From Acinetobacter rudis (lineage in GTDB: Bacteria; Pseudomonadota; Gammaproteobacteria; Pseudomonadales; Moraxellaceae), in the NCBI RefSeq assembly GCF_031157835.1, contig NZ_JAVIDR010000018.1, positions 1-51,729 on the forward strand: a DNA stretch of 51,729 nucleotides, written 5' to 3'. How positions within the stretch are numbered: the stretch's first letter is position 1; every line of letters begins with the position of its first letter. Below are positions 34,640-42,406 of this stretch, in pieces. The notes below the pieces were generated by a model. That model searched no databases, was not told the DNA's origin, and worked only from the letters and a program-made list of their open reading frames with translations. Made by a program: the position numbers and the translations under genes.

Positions 34640-37015
34640 ATGGGTCATCAGGTCGAAACTTTAAGAGAAGAAGCACAAGCACTATTAAAACTTGAACAAA
34701 ATCTACTATTAGAAATGGCTGAAAAAGGCATTTTAGATCAGTCAGATCAAGAGAGTGATCAAGATCAAGCGACCTTAGATACCCAGTCAGTCAAAAAAGA
34801 AATTGCTGTATTGCGTGGTGAACTGCTTAAAGTCACTGAGCTAGAAATGGTACTTGCTGTAGTAGGGACAATGAAAGCAGGTAAGTCAACAGCTATTAAT
34901 GCGATTGTCGGTAAAGAGATATTACCTAATCGTAATGCACCAATGACCGCGATCCCAACTTTAATTAAGCACTGTAGGGGTAAAAATTTACCCCATTTAA
35001 TTTTTACAGATACTGCCGGTAGACCGATTAATCAGCTGATACAAGACTTAAAAGTTGCATGTGAAAACCCTGCCAATAGAGACATACTTGAACACTCTAA
35101 GTCAGATAGAGATCTCTATACAACCATTGAAAAGATTCAAAATGGTATGAAAATGAAGACTGAGGCGCTTGGTGAGGAGCAAATTTTTGATTTTCTAAGT
35201 TCTATGAATGACTTGGTGCGTGTTGCACCACTATTTAATTTACAGTTTCCATTTGAATGCTATCAAGATGTCGATCAATTACCTGTAATAGAAGTGGAGT
35301 TTGCTCACTTACAAGAAGTGGGAGATCAAGCAGGTAAACTCATTTTATTAGATACTCCAGGGCCAAATGAAGCTGGGCAAACGCATTTGCGTCCAATGTT
35401 ACAAGATCAACTAAGAAAAGCCTCTGCCGTGTTGGCGGTAATGGATTATACCCAGCTTAAGTCAGAGGCAGATGCCCAGATTCGAGATGATTTAAAAGAC
35501 ATCGCCAATACAGTTAAGAATCGAATATATGCGTTGGTGAATAAGTTTGATAATTGTGATCGTAATGGTATGCAAAAGGACGAAGTGAAAATTTTTGTTG
35601 AGGGGCTTACAGAAGGATTAATTAAGGCAGAAAATACTTATCCGGTCGCAGCAAAATTTGCCTATTTGGCCAACCGCGCTCGACACGAACGTTTAGCCGA
35701 TGGTGCACTTCCAGATATTGAAAATGCAGTTTGGGTGGGTGACTTTTATAATGTAGCAGGATTGCATTTGGAGCCACTACGAACATCGGATAATATTGCT
35801 GCAATGATCAAGTATTTATGGGAGAAATCATCCTTTAGTGAGCCATTAAAACAGGTAATTTCAGCATCACATCAAAAAGCTGCATTTGTTGCATTGGATT
35901 CAGCAGTCGATAAATTGGATGAATGTTCTGAAAAAATTAATCTGGTGTTGGCTGTTAAAGAACAGACAGTGCAAAAGTCTGCAGTTGAACTACAAGAATT
36001 AATGGTTCAATTGGGTAATGATATTAAACGAATTAATCAAACAGAAATTAATGCAAAAAAAACAATAGATGCCTCTCAGGCGCAATTTTTAGAAAAAATT
36101 AAGCAGCTTGTTGATAAAGAGTTTAACTCTGTATCTAATGAAATTAAAGTTAATATCGAAAAAGGGCAGGAAACTATTTTTCAGTTGGAAAAAGAAGATC
36201 TTTCAAAAAAACCTAAGACTTTGGCTACAGTCTGGAAGAAAGTAAAACTGAAGATGAATGAAAGGCGTATAGACAAAACTAATCCTGTAATCGATTTTGG
36301 CGAAAATAAAAAGGAAGCACAAGAGTTTATACAGAGTTTAGTTATTATTTTTTCACAGCTTAATGAACGGACAAATCATAATATTGAAATAGAGTTAACT
36401 ACTTTACTTGAGATATTTGAAGAGGAATTTAAAAATAAAATCTTTATAGATGCACAAAAAGATATTCAACAGATCAATAGCACATTAAACCAGAGTGGTT
36501 TTGAGGATATTAACTTAAATTTACCTAAACGAAAGTCGTTAAATCTTAAGTTATCTAGTGCAAAATTGATGCAAAATGCATTGATTGAAAATAGTCATCA
36601 AGTGACACGTACAAGAGTTAGTGATGGCAAATGGGCTAAATTTAAAAATTGGTTTAACGACAACTGGGGAACTGAAACTTATACTGAAACTGTCCGTGAG
36701 TATAAGGTAGATATGTGCCAAGTTGAGCAAAAAATTAAAAATGAATTAATAGAAAATCAGAAACAATTGGATATTTCTCTGACTCAGAATATTAAAAAGC
36801 CTTTAGAGGATGCAACTAAACAGTTCTTTAGTGAGTTTAAGCGTAAGGTTTCTGGATTGCGTAAAGATATTGAAAATAGTTTAAGAGATAAAGAATTGTC
36901 GAAGCAAAATGATGGTCAATTTTTGGATGTGATTTCAGCTATGAAAAAGTCTTGCCAAGCGATTAAAGAGAGAACTCTGGTACTTCAAAAAGCTATACAG
37001 GATAGTAGCCAATAA
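34640..37015 (+). CDS. dynamin-like GTPase, full-length form (CrfC/YjdA-RdcA related)
   Basis: 791 aa (E. coli CrfC 742). GTPase motifs: G1 GTMKAGKST (76-84), MTAIPT (102-107), G3 DTPG (238-241), G4 NKFD (301-304). Residues about 420-790 are helical, rich in Lys/Glu/Asn, with heptad-like stretches and a WxKFKNWFNDNWG aromatic patch (about 665-680) that could contact membrane. Its G domain is very like that of the preceding gene, so they arose by duplication. AAAGGA precedes ATG, 48 bp after the first GTPase. Expected to oligomerise on membranes with GTP; E. coli RdcA instead acts with RdcB on diguanylate cyclase DgcE. Confidence 0.9.
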   Translation: MGHQVETLREEAQALLKLEQNLLLEMAEKGILDQSDQESDQDQATLDTQSVKKEIAVLRGELLKVTELEMVLAVVGTMKAGKSTAINAIVGKEILPNRNAPMTAIPTLIKHCRGKNLPHLIFTDTAGRPINQLIQDLKVACENPANRDILEHSKSDRDLYTTIEKIQNGMKMKTEALGEEQIFDFLSSMNDLVRVAPLFNLQFPFECYQDVDQLPVIEVEFAHLQEVGDQAGKLILLDTPGPNEAGQTHLRPMLQDQLRKASAVLAVMDYTQLKSEADAQIRDDLKDIANTVKNRIYALVNKFDNCDRNGMQKDEVKIFVEGLTEGLIKAENTYPVAAKFAYLANRARHERLADGALPDIENAVWVGDFYNVAGLHLEPLRTSDNIAAMIKYLWEKSSFSEPLKQVISASHQKAAFVALDSAVDKLDECSEKINLVLAVKEQTVQKSAVELQELMVQLGNDIKRINQTEINAKKTIDASQAQFLEKIKQLVDKEFNSVSNEIKVNIEKGQETIFQLEKEDLSKKPKTLATVWKKVKLKMNERRIDKTNPVIDFGENKKEAQEFIQSLVIIFSQLNERTNHNIEIELTTLLEIFEEEFKNKIFIDAQKDIQQINSTLNQSGFEDINLNLPKRKSLNLKLSSAKLMQNALIENSHQVTRTRVSDGKWAKFKNWFNDNWGTETYTETVREYKVDMCQVEQKIKNELIENQKQLDISLTQNIKKPLEDATKQFFSEFKRKVSGLRKDIENSLRDKELSKQNDGQFLDVISAMKKSCQAIKERTLVLQKAIQDSSQ

Positions 37016-37048
37016 GAAATTAAATTTTATCTTGTGTAACCCATCAGC

Positions 37049-37077
37049 GAGGTTATTTACAGTGAGTAAATAACCTC
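37049..37077 (+). repeat. 12-bp hairpin between the dynamin and partner genes
   Basis: GAGGTTATTTAC-AGTGA-GTAAATAACCTC, perfect stem, followed by ATTTATAAGG rather than a T-run. It sits 34 bp after the dynamin stop and 19 bp before the next ATG. Probably a partial terminator or mRNA boundary that sets relative levels of GTPases and partner-lipase. Confidence 0.65.
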
Positions 37078-37095
37078 ATTTATAAGGCGTAAATC

Positions 37096-37980
37096 ATGCA
37101 GTCTGAAATATCAAAAATTATGCCGTGTATTGCGGATAAGTTTGTCATTGAAATCGTAAATAGTATTCAAGTATCACAAGATCAGGTTCGAGTACAGTCA
37201 GGGCGTTTGGGGAAAATTTCTCGTCTCATTGATAGTTTTACTGGGGCTGGGCAGCTACGTCAGCAACAGATCAATCAAAATATGACCACAGGTTTAAATG
37301 CAACTTTTGATTGGTTAAATACTTTAACTCAAGAGTTAAGCTTAGGTTTTACAGCGATAGAGACAGCAAATCAGAAAATTATTGAGGTTCAGAATGCTGT
37401 CACTGACTTGGCTGAGTTTAGTTTGGAAACTCGTGATCTATTATCAGAACTTTCGGTGAGCTTACACGGTCGTTGTGATCAATTAGATCAAAGGCTTTCT
37501 ATGGTTGAGGCCGAGAATAAAGCAGAAAGACAAATTACTTTATTGTTCAAACAATGGGAGATGGGGGAGTTTAGTCAGTTATCACCATTACTACGGTTAT
37601 ATACTGTCTTAGAGCAATTGTATTGGGGAGATTTTGGCGCTTATTATCAACAATATCATCAAGTCCAACAGGCAAAAAAAACTGTTCTTGATTTAAAAGA
37701 AAGCATTCGGTTAGATGCTGCAAAGCGCTTACAGGCAGATAAGCACAGTAATAAAGATGATTTTTTTCATCCATTACAGTGGGCTGAACAACCTGAAGTG
37801 TTAAGTCTAGATCTAAAAGAAAGTTATTCATTTATGGGGGACTGGGCTATTGCTGATAAAATGCCAATTAATCATTTCGCATCACAACAGCCTGAGCAAT
37901 TATCATTGTATTTACCTCGGATATTAACTGCTGAAAAATTAGCAAGTTACTCATTAAATGAAATGTTTGGGGTAAGATAA
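37096..37980 (+). CDS. dynamin-partner protein of unknown function, possible YjcZ/RdcB counterpart
   Basis: 294 aa, soluble, no signal peptide. Mostly helical: residues about 60-160 are heptad-rich (TFDWLNTLTQELSLGFTAIETANQKIIEVQNAVTDLAEF, LSVSLHGRCDQLDQRLSMVEAENKAERQI), suggesting a coiled coil; the C-terminal third is mixed. In E. coli, yjdA (rdcA/crfC) is followed by yjcZ (rdcB), a protein of similar length that partners the GTPase; position and size fit, but I cannot confirm homology by eye. Its stop overlaps the patatin start by one base (TAATG), so both are translated together. Confidence 0.72.
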   Translation: MQSEISKIMPCIADKFVIEIVNSIQVSQDQVRVQSGRLGKISRLIDSFTGAGQLRQQQINQNMTTGLNATFDWLNTLTQELSLGFTAIETANQKIIEVQNAVTDLAEFSLETRDLLSELSVSLHGRCDQLDQRLSMVEAENKAERQITLLFKQWEMGEFSQLSPLLRLYTVLEQLYWGDFGAYYQQYHQVQQAKKTVLDLKESIRLDAAKRLQADKHSNKDDFFHPLQWAEQPEVLSLDLKESYSFMGDWAIADKMPINHFASQQPEQLSLYLPRILTAEKLASYSLNEMFGVR

Positions 37981-39080
37981 TGCAAAAACAATTAAAAACA
38001 GGATTAGTCTTATCTGGCGGTGGGGCTAAAGGTGCTTACCATGTTGGTGTTGTTAAAGCCCTTGCTGAATATGGTATTGAAGCAGATGCAATTGCAGGAG
38101 CAAGCATAGGAGCCTTAAATGGTTCTTTGTTGGCAACAAGCAAATCTATGCAGCAAGGTTATCAGCGTTTAAATAAAGTATGGCAACAATTAAGTCAGCA
38201 ATCTCCTCTAAAACTGCAATCAAAAAATGTATTTATTCCATCATATATGGTGTTATTAGCTAGTTTTGGCTTACGTTTTAATACACCTAATATGGTTCGA
38301 TATATTGCGTATCGAAGTGGGAAAGAGCTATTACAGCGTTTTAATATCTACCCAGAGTATTTAAAAAGTTTAGAAGAAAAACTGACTGGTCCAGAAAGTG
38401 TATTAGATAATACACCTTTAACTTCTCTTATTGATGAGTATTTGCAATGGGATGATTTAAAACGAGGCATTCCTTTATATGTTTCAGCATATAAAAGTGA
38501 TGGTGGGTTGCTTGATTTAATGGGCTGTATTGCAGCTATGCTTGATATTAAGGATACTGCGCCATCTGAATTTTTTTGTCTACAACAGCTTTCGGAACAG
38601 AACTGGAAAAATGCCTTAATGGCTTCTGCTGCATTACCTTTATTGTATGAGAGTCAAAAAATTGATGGGCAGGCTTATACTGATGGTGGGCAAGGTGGTT
38701 GGAAAACTGTACAAGGTAATACACCAATAACACCTTTGATTAATGCTGGGTGTAATTTGGTGATTGTTAGTCACCTATCAGATGGTTCTTTATGGGATAG
38801 ACATCGTTTTCCTGATACAACAGTTATTGAAATTCGTCCTCAAAAAGAAATTAACCGAGATGGTATGCGAGATCTTTTAGCCTTTAAGCCTTCACGTATT
38901 GGTGAGTGGATAGAGCAAGGCTATACAGATACTGTAGCTTGTATAGGAAAAATTAAAGGTGCTTTAGAGAGTCGCGGTCATTTGGCAACAGTAATACAGG
39001 CGCAGCAAAAAACAGAACAGGAAATGTTAAGTAGCTCAGACCGTATGCAAGATATGATGGCAAGACTTAGAGGTAAATAG
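37980..39080 (+). CDS. patatin-like phospholipase
   Basis: 366 aa. Catalytic features complete: oxyanion hole GGGAKG (13-18), nucleophile elbow GASIG with Ser42, dyad DGG with Asp235. Expected to hydrolyse phospholipid acyl esters at the membrane. No signal peptide, so it acts from the cytoplasm. ATG overlaps the TAA of the partner gene, implying coupled translation and a fixed stoichiometry. Patatin phospholipases serve as membrane-attacking effectors in several phage-defence systems (for example CapV in CBASS); here the dynamin pair could gate or target it (inference). Confidence 0.9.
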   Translation: MQKQLKTGLVLSGGGAKGAYHVGVVKALAEYGIEADAIAGASIGALNGSLLATSKSMQQGYQRLNKVWQQLSQQSPLKLQSKNVFIPSYMVLLASFGLRFNTPNMVRYIAYRSGKELLQRFNIYPEYLKSLEEKLTGPESVLDNTPLTSLIDEYLQWDDLKRGIPLYVSAYKSDGGLLDLMGCIAAMLDIKDTAPSEFFCLQQLSEQNWKNALMASAALPLLYESQKIDGQAYTDGGQGGWKTVQGNTPITPLINAGCNLVIVSHLSDGSLWDRHRFPDTTVIEIRPQKEINRDGMRDLLAFKPSRIGEWIEQGYTDTVACIGKIKGALESRGHLATVIQAQQKTEQEMLSSSDRMQDMMARLRGK

Positions 39081-39210
39081 TGATTTAAAAAAATACAGCT
39101 TTGTCTTTTTCTAAATGCCATCACCTGTCTCACTCAACTGTTAGATTTAATTTATTGAAAATAGAGCATAAGTTGCTTTGTATACATTTATTAAATCTGA
39201 GAGTTGGGTG

Positions 39211-39549
39211 ATGAAATCATTAAAAGTTTTAGCGGTTGCGATTATGGGGTTTTGTTCTATTGATAGTTATGGAGCAACTTTGGATGTGACAGATACACTT
39301 TATCACTTCGCAAAAAACTGTAATGCACAAGGTCGAGTTGCTTACTATCAAGAAGATACAGGCCGATGGCAGGCATATTCAGCAGATCAAATGCATTATG
39401 AATATAAATATATGTTAGATATGCTTTCTTTAGGTTCATTGAGTAGTGATTCTGGGGGTTCAGTATCTCGCCAAGATATTCAGGCTTATCTAGATAAAAC
39501 GAGAGCCAATAGACTTGCAGCAGCTAAAGGTTATTTGATGTGTAAGTAG
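39211..39549 (+). CDS. small secreted protein of unknown function
   Basis: 112 aa from ATG 39211; an earlier TTG would put charged residues before the signal sequence. Signal peptide MKSLKVLAVAIMGFCSIDSYGA, then a 90-residue mature protein with two Cys (AKNCNAQG and the C-terminal YLMCK), probably disulfide-linked in the periplasm. No family recognised. Lies inside the repeat-bounded segment, 130 bp after the patatin gene, so it may or may not belong to that operon. Confidence 0.65.
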   Translation: MKSLKVLAVAIMGFCSIDSYGATLDVTDTLYHFAKNCNAQGRVAYYQEDTGRWQAYSADQMHYEYKYMLDMLSLGSLSSDSGGSVSRQDIQAYLDKTRANRLAAAKGYLMCK

Positions 39550-39636
39550 AGATGATTTTAGTTTGATGGAAATATGCAGAGCAAAAGCGTATCAAAACTC
39601 TTAAAGAAAACATTGATACTATTTTTGTTATTGATT

Positions 39637-39671
39637 AAAAAAGCCCCAAGTTTTCACTTGAGGCTTTTTTT
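39637..39671 (-). terminator. terminator of tRNA-Gly copy 2
   Basis: Same hairpin as at 14170-14205 (AAGCCTCAAG/CTTGGGGCTT), followed by TTTTTT on the minus strand. Forms part of the 81-bp direct repeat. Confidence 0.85.
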
Positions 39672-39676
39672 GAATC

Positions 39677-39752
39677 TGGAGCGGGAAAGGAGACTCGAAC
39701 TCCCGACCCCAACCTTGGCAAGGTTATGCTCTACCAACTGAGCTATTCCCGC
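39677..39752 (-). tRNA. tRNA-Gly (GCC), copy 2
   Basis: 76 nt, identical to copy 1 at 14211-14286, CCA encoded at 39677-39679. Promoter elements TTGACC and TATTAT (16-nt spacing) at 39762-39789. Its 3' half is duplicated at 31838-31878. Confidence 0.97.
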
Positions 39753-39761
39753 ATGCCGCGT

Positions 39762-39789
39762 ATAATACAATATGTATGATATTGGTCAA
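39762..39789 (-). promoter_or_regulatory. promoter of tRNA-Gly copy 2
   Basis: Minus strand TTGACC-N16-TATTAT, the same layout as at 14296-14323. Confidence 0.7.
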
Positions 39790-39989
39790 CTATTTTTTTA
39801 AGGATAGTGCATTGTTTGGGTGTTTTTTATTCACACCTATTTGTTTTGGTTTAGAAGTTCATTTGAATTGGTCATAAAATTGGCAAGAATTGAGACTAAA
39901 TAATATACATTATTTGTGAAGTATTATCTAAATCAAACGTTAACCGTTATACTCAAGGCATTTACTTAGGTGCTTAGGATCGTTTGACT

Positions 39990-40298
39990 ATGAGTCTAGA
40001 ACAGCAATTGCTACAACAGTTACAGGATTTACAACCAGAGCATTTAGAGATCATCAATGAGTCAGCTGGGCATGGTGGCTATTTTCCTGGTAAAGAGTCG
40101 CACTTTAAAGTCATTATTGTGAGTGCGCTATTTTCTGGACTACGTTTAGTGCAGCGTCATCAAAAAGTGTATGCCGCAGCTACAGGACTTGTTGCACCTG
40201 GACAAATTCATGCTTTAGCTATTCATGCTTATGATCCAAGTGAGTGGCAAGGTCAGGCTCCAGAAAGCCCACAATGTGCGCATGCACCAAAAGAATAA
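39990..40298 (+). CDS. BolA family protein
   Basis: 102 aa from ATG 39990 (AGGA upstream; a TTG 6 bp earlier is unlikely). BolA fold with LEIINESAGHGGYFPGKESHFKVIIVSALFSGLRLVQRHQKVYAA and the C-terminal GQIHALAIHAYDPSEW. BolA proteins bind monothiol glutaredoxins through a shared Fe-S cluster and affect envelope and stress genes. First of two short genes with the SirB2 gene 16 bp downstream. Confidence 0.9.
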   Translation: MSLEQQLLQQLQDLQPEHLEIINESAGHGGYFPGKESHFKVIIVSALFSGLRLVQRHQKVYAAATGLVAPGQIHALAIHAYDPSEWQGQAPESPQCAHAPKE

Positions 40299-40314
40299 TA
40301 ATTAGGTAGACGTT

Positions 40315-40704
40315 ATGGAAACTCAACTTCTGATTAAGATCATTCATATGAGCAGTGTTGCTTTAGCAATGCTGGTTTTTGTATTACGTGCAGCAACGCT
40401 ATTTATAGGTACTGTTAACCAACAACCGAATCCTAAAGGTCGTGTTGTTTTTGTTGCTATGCAACATCTAAGTTATACAGTGTTGGTACTCACTGGGGTG
40501 GTACTTTTGATTATGAAGGACTTTCAAGTACAGCCATGGTTTTATGCCAAAATTATTTTATTCTTAGTTTTGCTCTCAACTCAAATTAAAGCCTATAAAC
40601 GTGATGAAAGCATTACGCTACAACAACGTCAAGCTGGTGTGGCGATTGGCGCGATGGTGTTTTTGGCAATTTTAATTTTAGTGATGATTAAACCCACTTT
40701 TTAA
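40315..40704 (+). CDS. SirB2-like membrane protein
   Basis: 129 aa, four predicted membrane segments (IIHMSSVALAMLVFVLRAATLFIG; QHLSYTVLVLTGVVLLIM; FYAKIILFLVLLSTQIKAY; VAIGAMVFLAILILVMI). Length and the N-terminal IKIIHMSSVALAMLVFVLRA match the SirB2 family, whose function is not established. AGGT precedes ATG; cotranscribed with the BolA gene. Confidence 0.8.
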   Translation: METQLLIKIIHMSSVALAMLVFVLRAATLFIGTVNQQPNPKGRVVFVAMQHLSYTVLVLTGVVLLIMKDFQVQPWFYAKIILFLVLLSTQIKAYKRDESITLQQRQAGVAIGAMVFLAILILVMIKPTF

Positions 40705-40824
40705 ATGGTTATATTAGCAGGCTGGGTTGAGAACATAATTTTGGGTGAATTCAACTCAGCTGAAAATGTAGTTGCTGTTTGGGCATCATCATAGATGTAA
40801 GACTATTAAAATTAAGAGGCTTTT

Positions 40825-41667
40825 ATGCGTACACGTGTTGTGTTTAATCAAAAAGGTGGTGTAGGTAAATCGAGTATTGCTGTAAACCTAGCGGCCATAA
40901 GTGCAGAACAAGGTTTAAAGACTTTATTAATTGACTTAGACCCTCAAGCCAATTCTAGCCAATATTTATTGGGTGATGATGCAACCTATAATGCAGATAA
41001 ACCAGCATTAACACCAAACATTCAAGATTTTTTTAATGAAGTTTTAGGACAACAACAAAGTAAAGGTCTTATTGGGCAGGCAATAGGTTCTCTATTAAAA
41101 GCACGTAAATCTGAGTTTGCGGATTATATTCATAAGTCGCCTTATACAAATTTATCGGTATTACCTTCAAGCCCTGATTTGACAAGCCTCGCCTCTATGC
41201 TTGAGGCAAAACATAAAATATATAAATTAAGAGATGCTATTCAGTCGCTCCAAGGTCAATATGATCGAATTTATATAGACACACCACCTGCTTTTAACTT
41301 TTTTACTCTTTCCGCATTAATTGCTTCAGAAGGCGTTTTAATACCTTTTGACTGCGATATTTTTTCAAAACGTGCATTGTATAGTCTTATTGAAAATGTC
41401 TTAGAAACTCAAGATGATCATAATGTGCATTTAGAGATAGAAGGTATTATTGTTAATCAATATCAAGCACAGGCTAAGTTACCACGTGAAGTTGTACAAC
41501 AGTTAAAAGATGAAGCCCTCCCTGTATTTGATAATATGTTGCCTCCTTCGGTGATAATGAAAGAATCACACCATAAAAATATGCCTTTAATTTATTTATC
41601 TAAAGATCATAAGTTGACTCAGGCATTTAAATCATTGTTCAATGAAATCGAAAAAATGACTAAATGA
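40825..41667 (+). CDS. ParA-family ATPase, orphan
   Basis: 280 aa. Deviant Walker A KGGVGKSS (residues 10-17), FNQKGGVGKSSIAVNLAA; Walker A' LLIDLDPQANSSQ; Walker B YDRIYIDTPPAF. No ParB gene is adjacent, so it is an orphan chromosomal ParA/MinD-like ATPase, possibly positioning cell machinery. AGAGG precedes ATG. Followed 7 bp later by a broken lipoprotein gene. Confidence 0.88.
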   Translation: MRTRVVFNQKGGVGKSSIAVNLAAISAEQGLKTLLIDLDPQANSSQYLLGDDATYNADKPALTPNIQDFFNEVLGQQQSKGLIGQAIGSLLKARKSEFADYIHKSPYTNLSVLPSSPDLTSLASMLEAKHKIYKLRDAIQSLQGQYDRIYIDTPPAFNFFTLSALIASEGVLIPFDCDIFSKRALYSLIENVLETQDDHNVHLEIEGIIVNQYQAQAKLPREVVQQLKDEALPVFDNMLPPSVIMKESHHKNMPLIYLSKDHKLTQAFKSLFNEIEKMTK

Positions 41668-41674
41668 GAAAAGT

Positions 41675-41863
41675 ATGAGAGGAATCTATCTAGCCTTAAT
41701 GGCCGGCGGTGTAGTGTTATTGGGTGGTTGTGCGACAACAGTTAAACCAAGTTATGTGTCTCCAACACAATATCAATCTCTATCATGTGCACAGATTAGT
41801 GATGAGTTTAATCGTATCCAAAATTATATTAATAATGGCGTACAACCTGCTAATCGTACCTGA
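41675..41863 (+). pseudogene. 5' fragment of a small lipoprotein gene
   Basis: 62 codons. Lipoprotein signal MRGIYLALMAGGVVLLGGC (lipobox LGGC), then ATTVKPSYVSPTQYQSLSCAQISDEFNRIQNYINNGVQPANRT and stop. Lipoproteins with this beginning in Acinetobacter, as I recall them, continue after an Arg-Thr with a Gly-rich segment; here the frame stops at once and a different gene's sequence begins in another frame. I read it as truncated by a deletion with a junction near 41855-41863. Confidence 0.6.
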
Positions 41864-42401
41864 TTCACGTAATGTAATTTTAGCAGACTCAGCGTATCAA
41901 CAAGGTGTTTGGAAGGCCTTGAAATTTATTCCTATTGAGGTTTTGAGCTATTTTTACGGTATTAGCTTTTGGGCTTTAATTCTTCATTTGGGATTGCCAG
42001 TTTGGCCATTGTTTTTACATATTTTGCATCTAGCCAGTGTTTTGTATGTCATTTGGTGGGTTAGACATTTATGGCGAATTTCATCAATGGAGCCGTTTTA
42101 TTTAAAACGTGCTAAGCCCAAGTCTACACATATATTTTTAACAATTTTAAAAAATCCTAAAACAATTTTATTTTCCAGTGGTATTTTCCCATTTGAAACA
42201 TGGAGTTCTTTTGAGAACTACATTGGTGTCCTGACAATATTTTGCATTTGTTTTGTTATTTGTAGTCTGTTTTGGGTGTGCTTTGGACGAAATCTATTAT
42301 TAGGAAAAATTAGGGGAGTCAGTGCTAATCATTATTATAAAGGATCAGCACTGTTACTTATTTTGGGAATTTCGCCCATATTTTTGAGCTTTTTAAAATG
42401 A
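41835..42401 (+). pseudogene. LysE-family exporter, N-terminally truncated
   Basis: 188 codons from ATG 41835, which lies inside the lipoprotein fragment. The frame reads LLIVPDSRNVILADSAYQQGVWKALKFIPIEVLSYFYG, matching the LysE/RhtB pattern around the PGP motif (here only VPDS), then FLHILHLASVLYVIWWVRHLWRI and further membrane segments to a normal C-terminus. The first membrane helix is missing and the total is about 20 residues short. Deletion junction and loss of the first helix suggest a dead gene, although the ATG could give a shortened product. Confidence 0.6.
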
Positions 42402-42406
42402 GGTTA

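Larger units (their letters stand above)
31798..39752. mobile_element. putative tRNA-Gly-integrated island (dynamin/patatin module)
   Basis: Segment flanked by the 81-bp direct repeats 31798-31878 and 39637-39717. The intact tRNA lies at one end and its duplicated 3' half at the other, the classic arrangement after tyrosine-recombinase integration. Contents: WYL regulator, two dynamin-like GTPases, partner protein, patatin and a small secreted protein, all on the plus strand. No integrase, phage or conjugation gene is visible, so the island is either decayed or was mobilised in trans. An alternative is simple recombination between tandem tRNA genes. Confidence 0.6.

Noticed and set aside
37980..39080. 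Patatin gene read as a type III/IV secreted effector
   Set aside because: No signal peptide or secretion genes nearby; the coupling to the preceding gene favours an intracellular role.
41724..41834. Upstream extension of the LysE-like frame inside the lipoprotein gene
   Set aside because: That stretch is coding in the lipoprotein frame; the extension resembles no LysE N-terminus.
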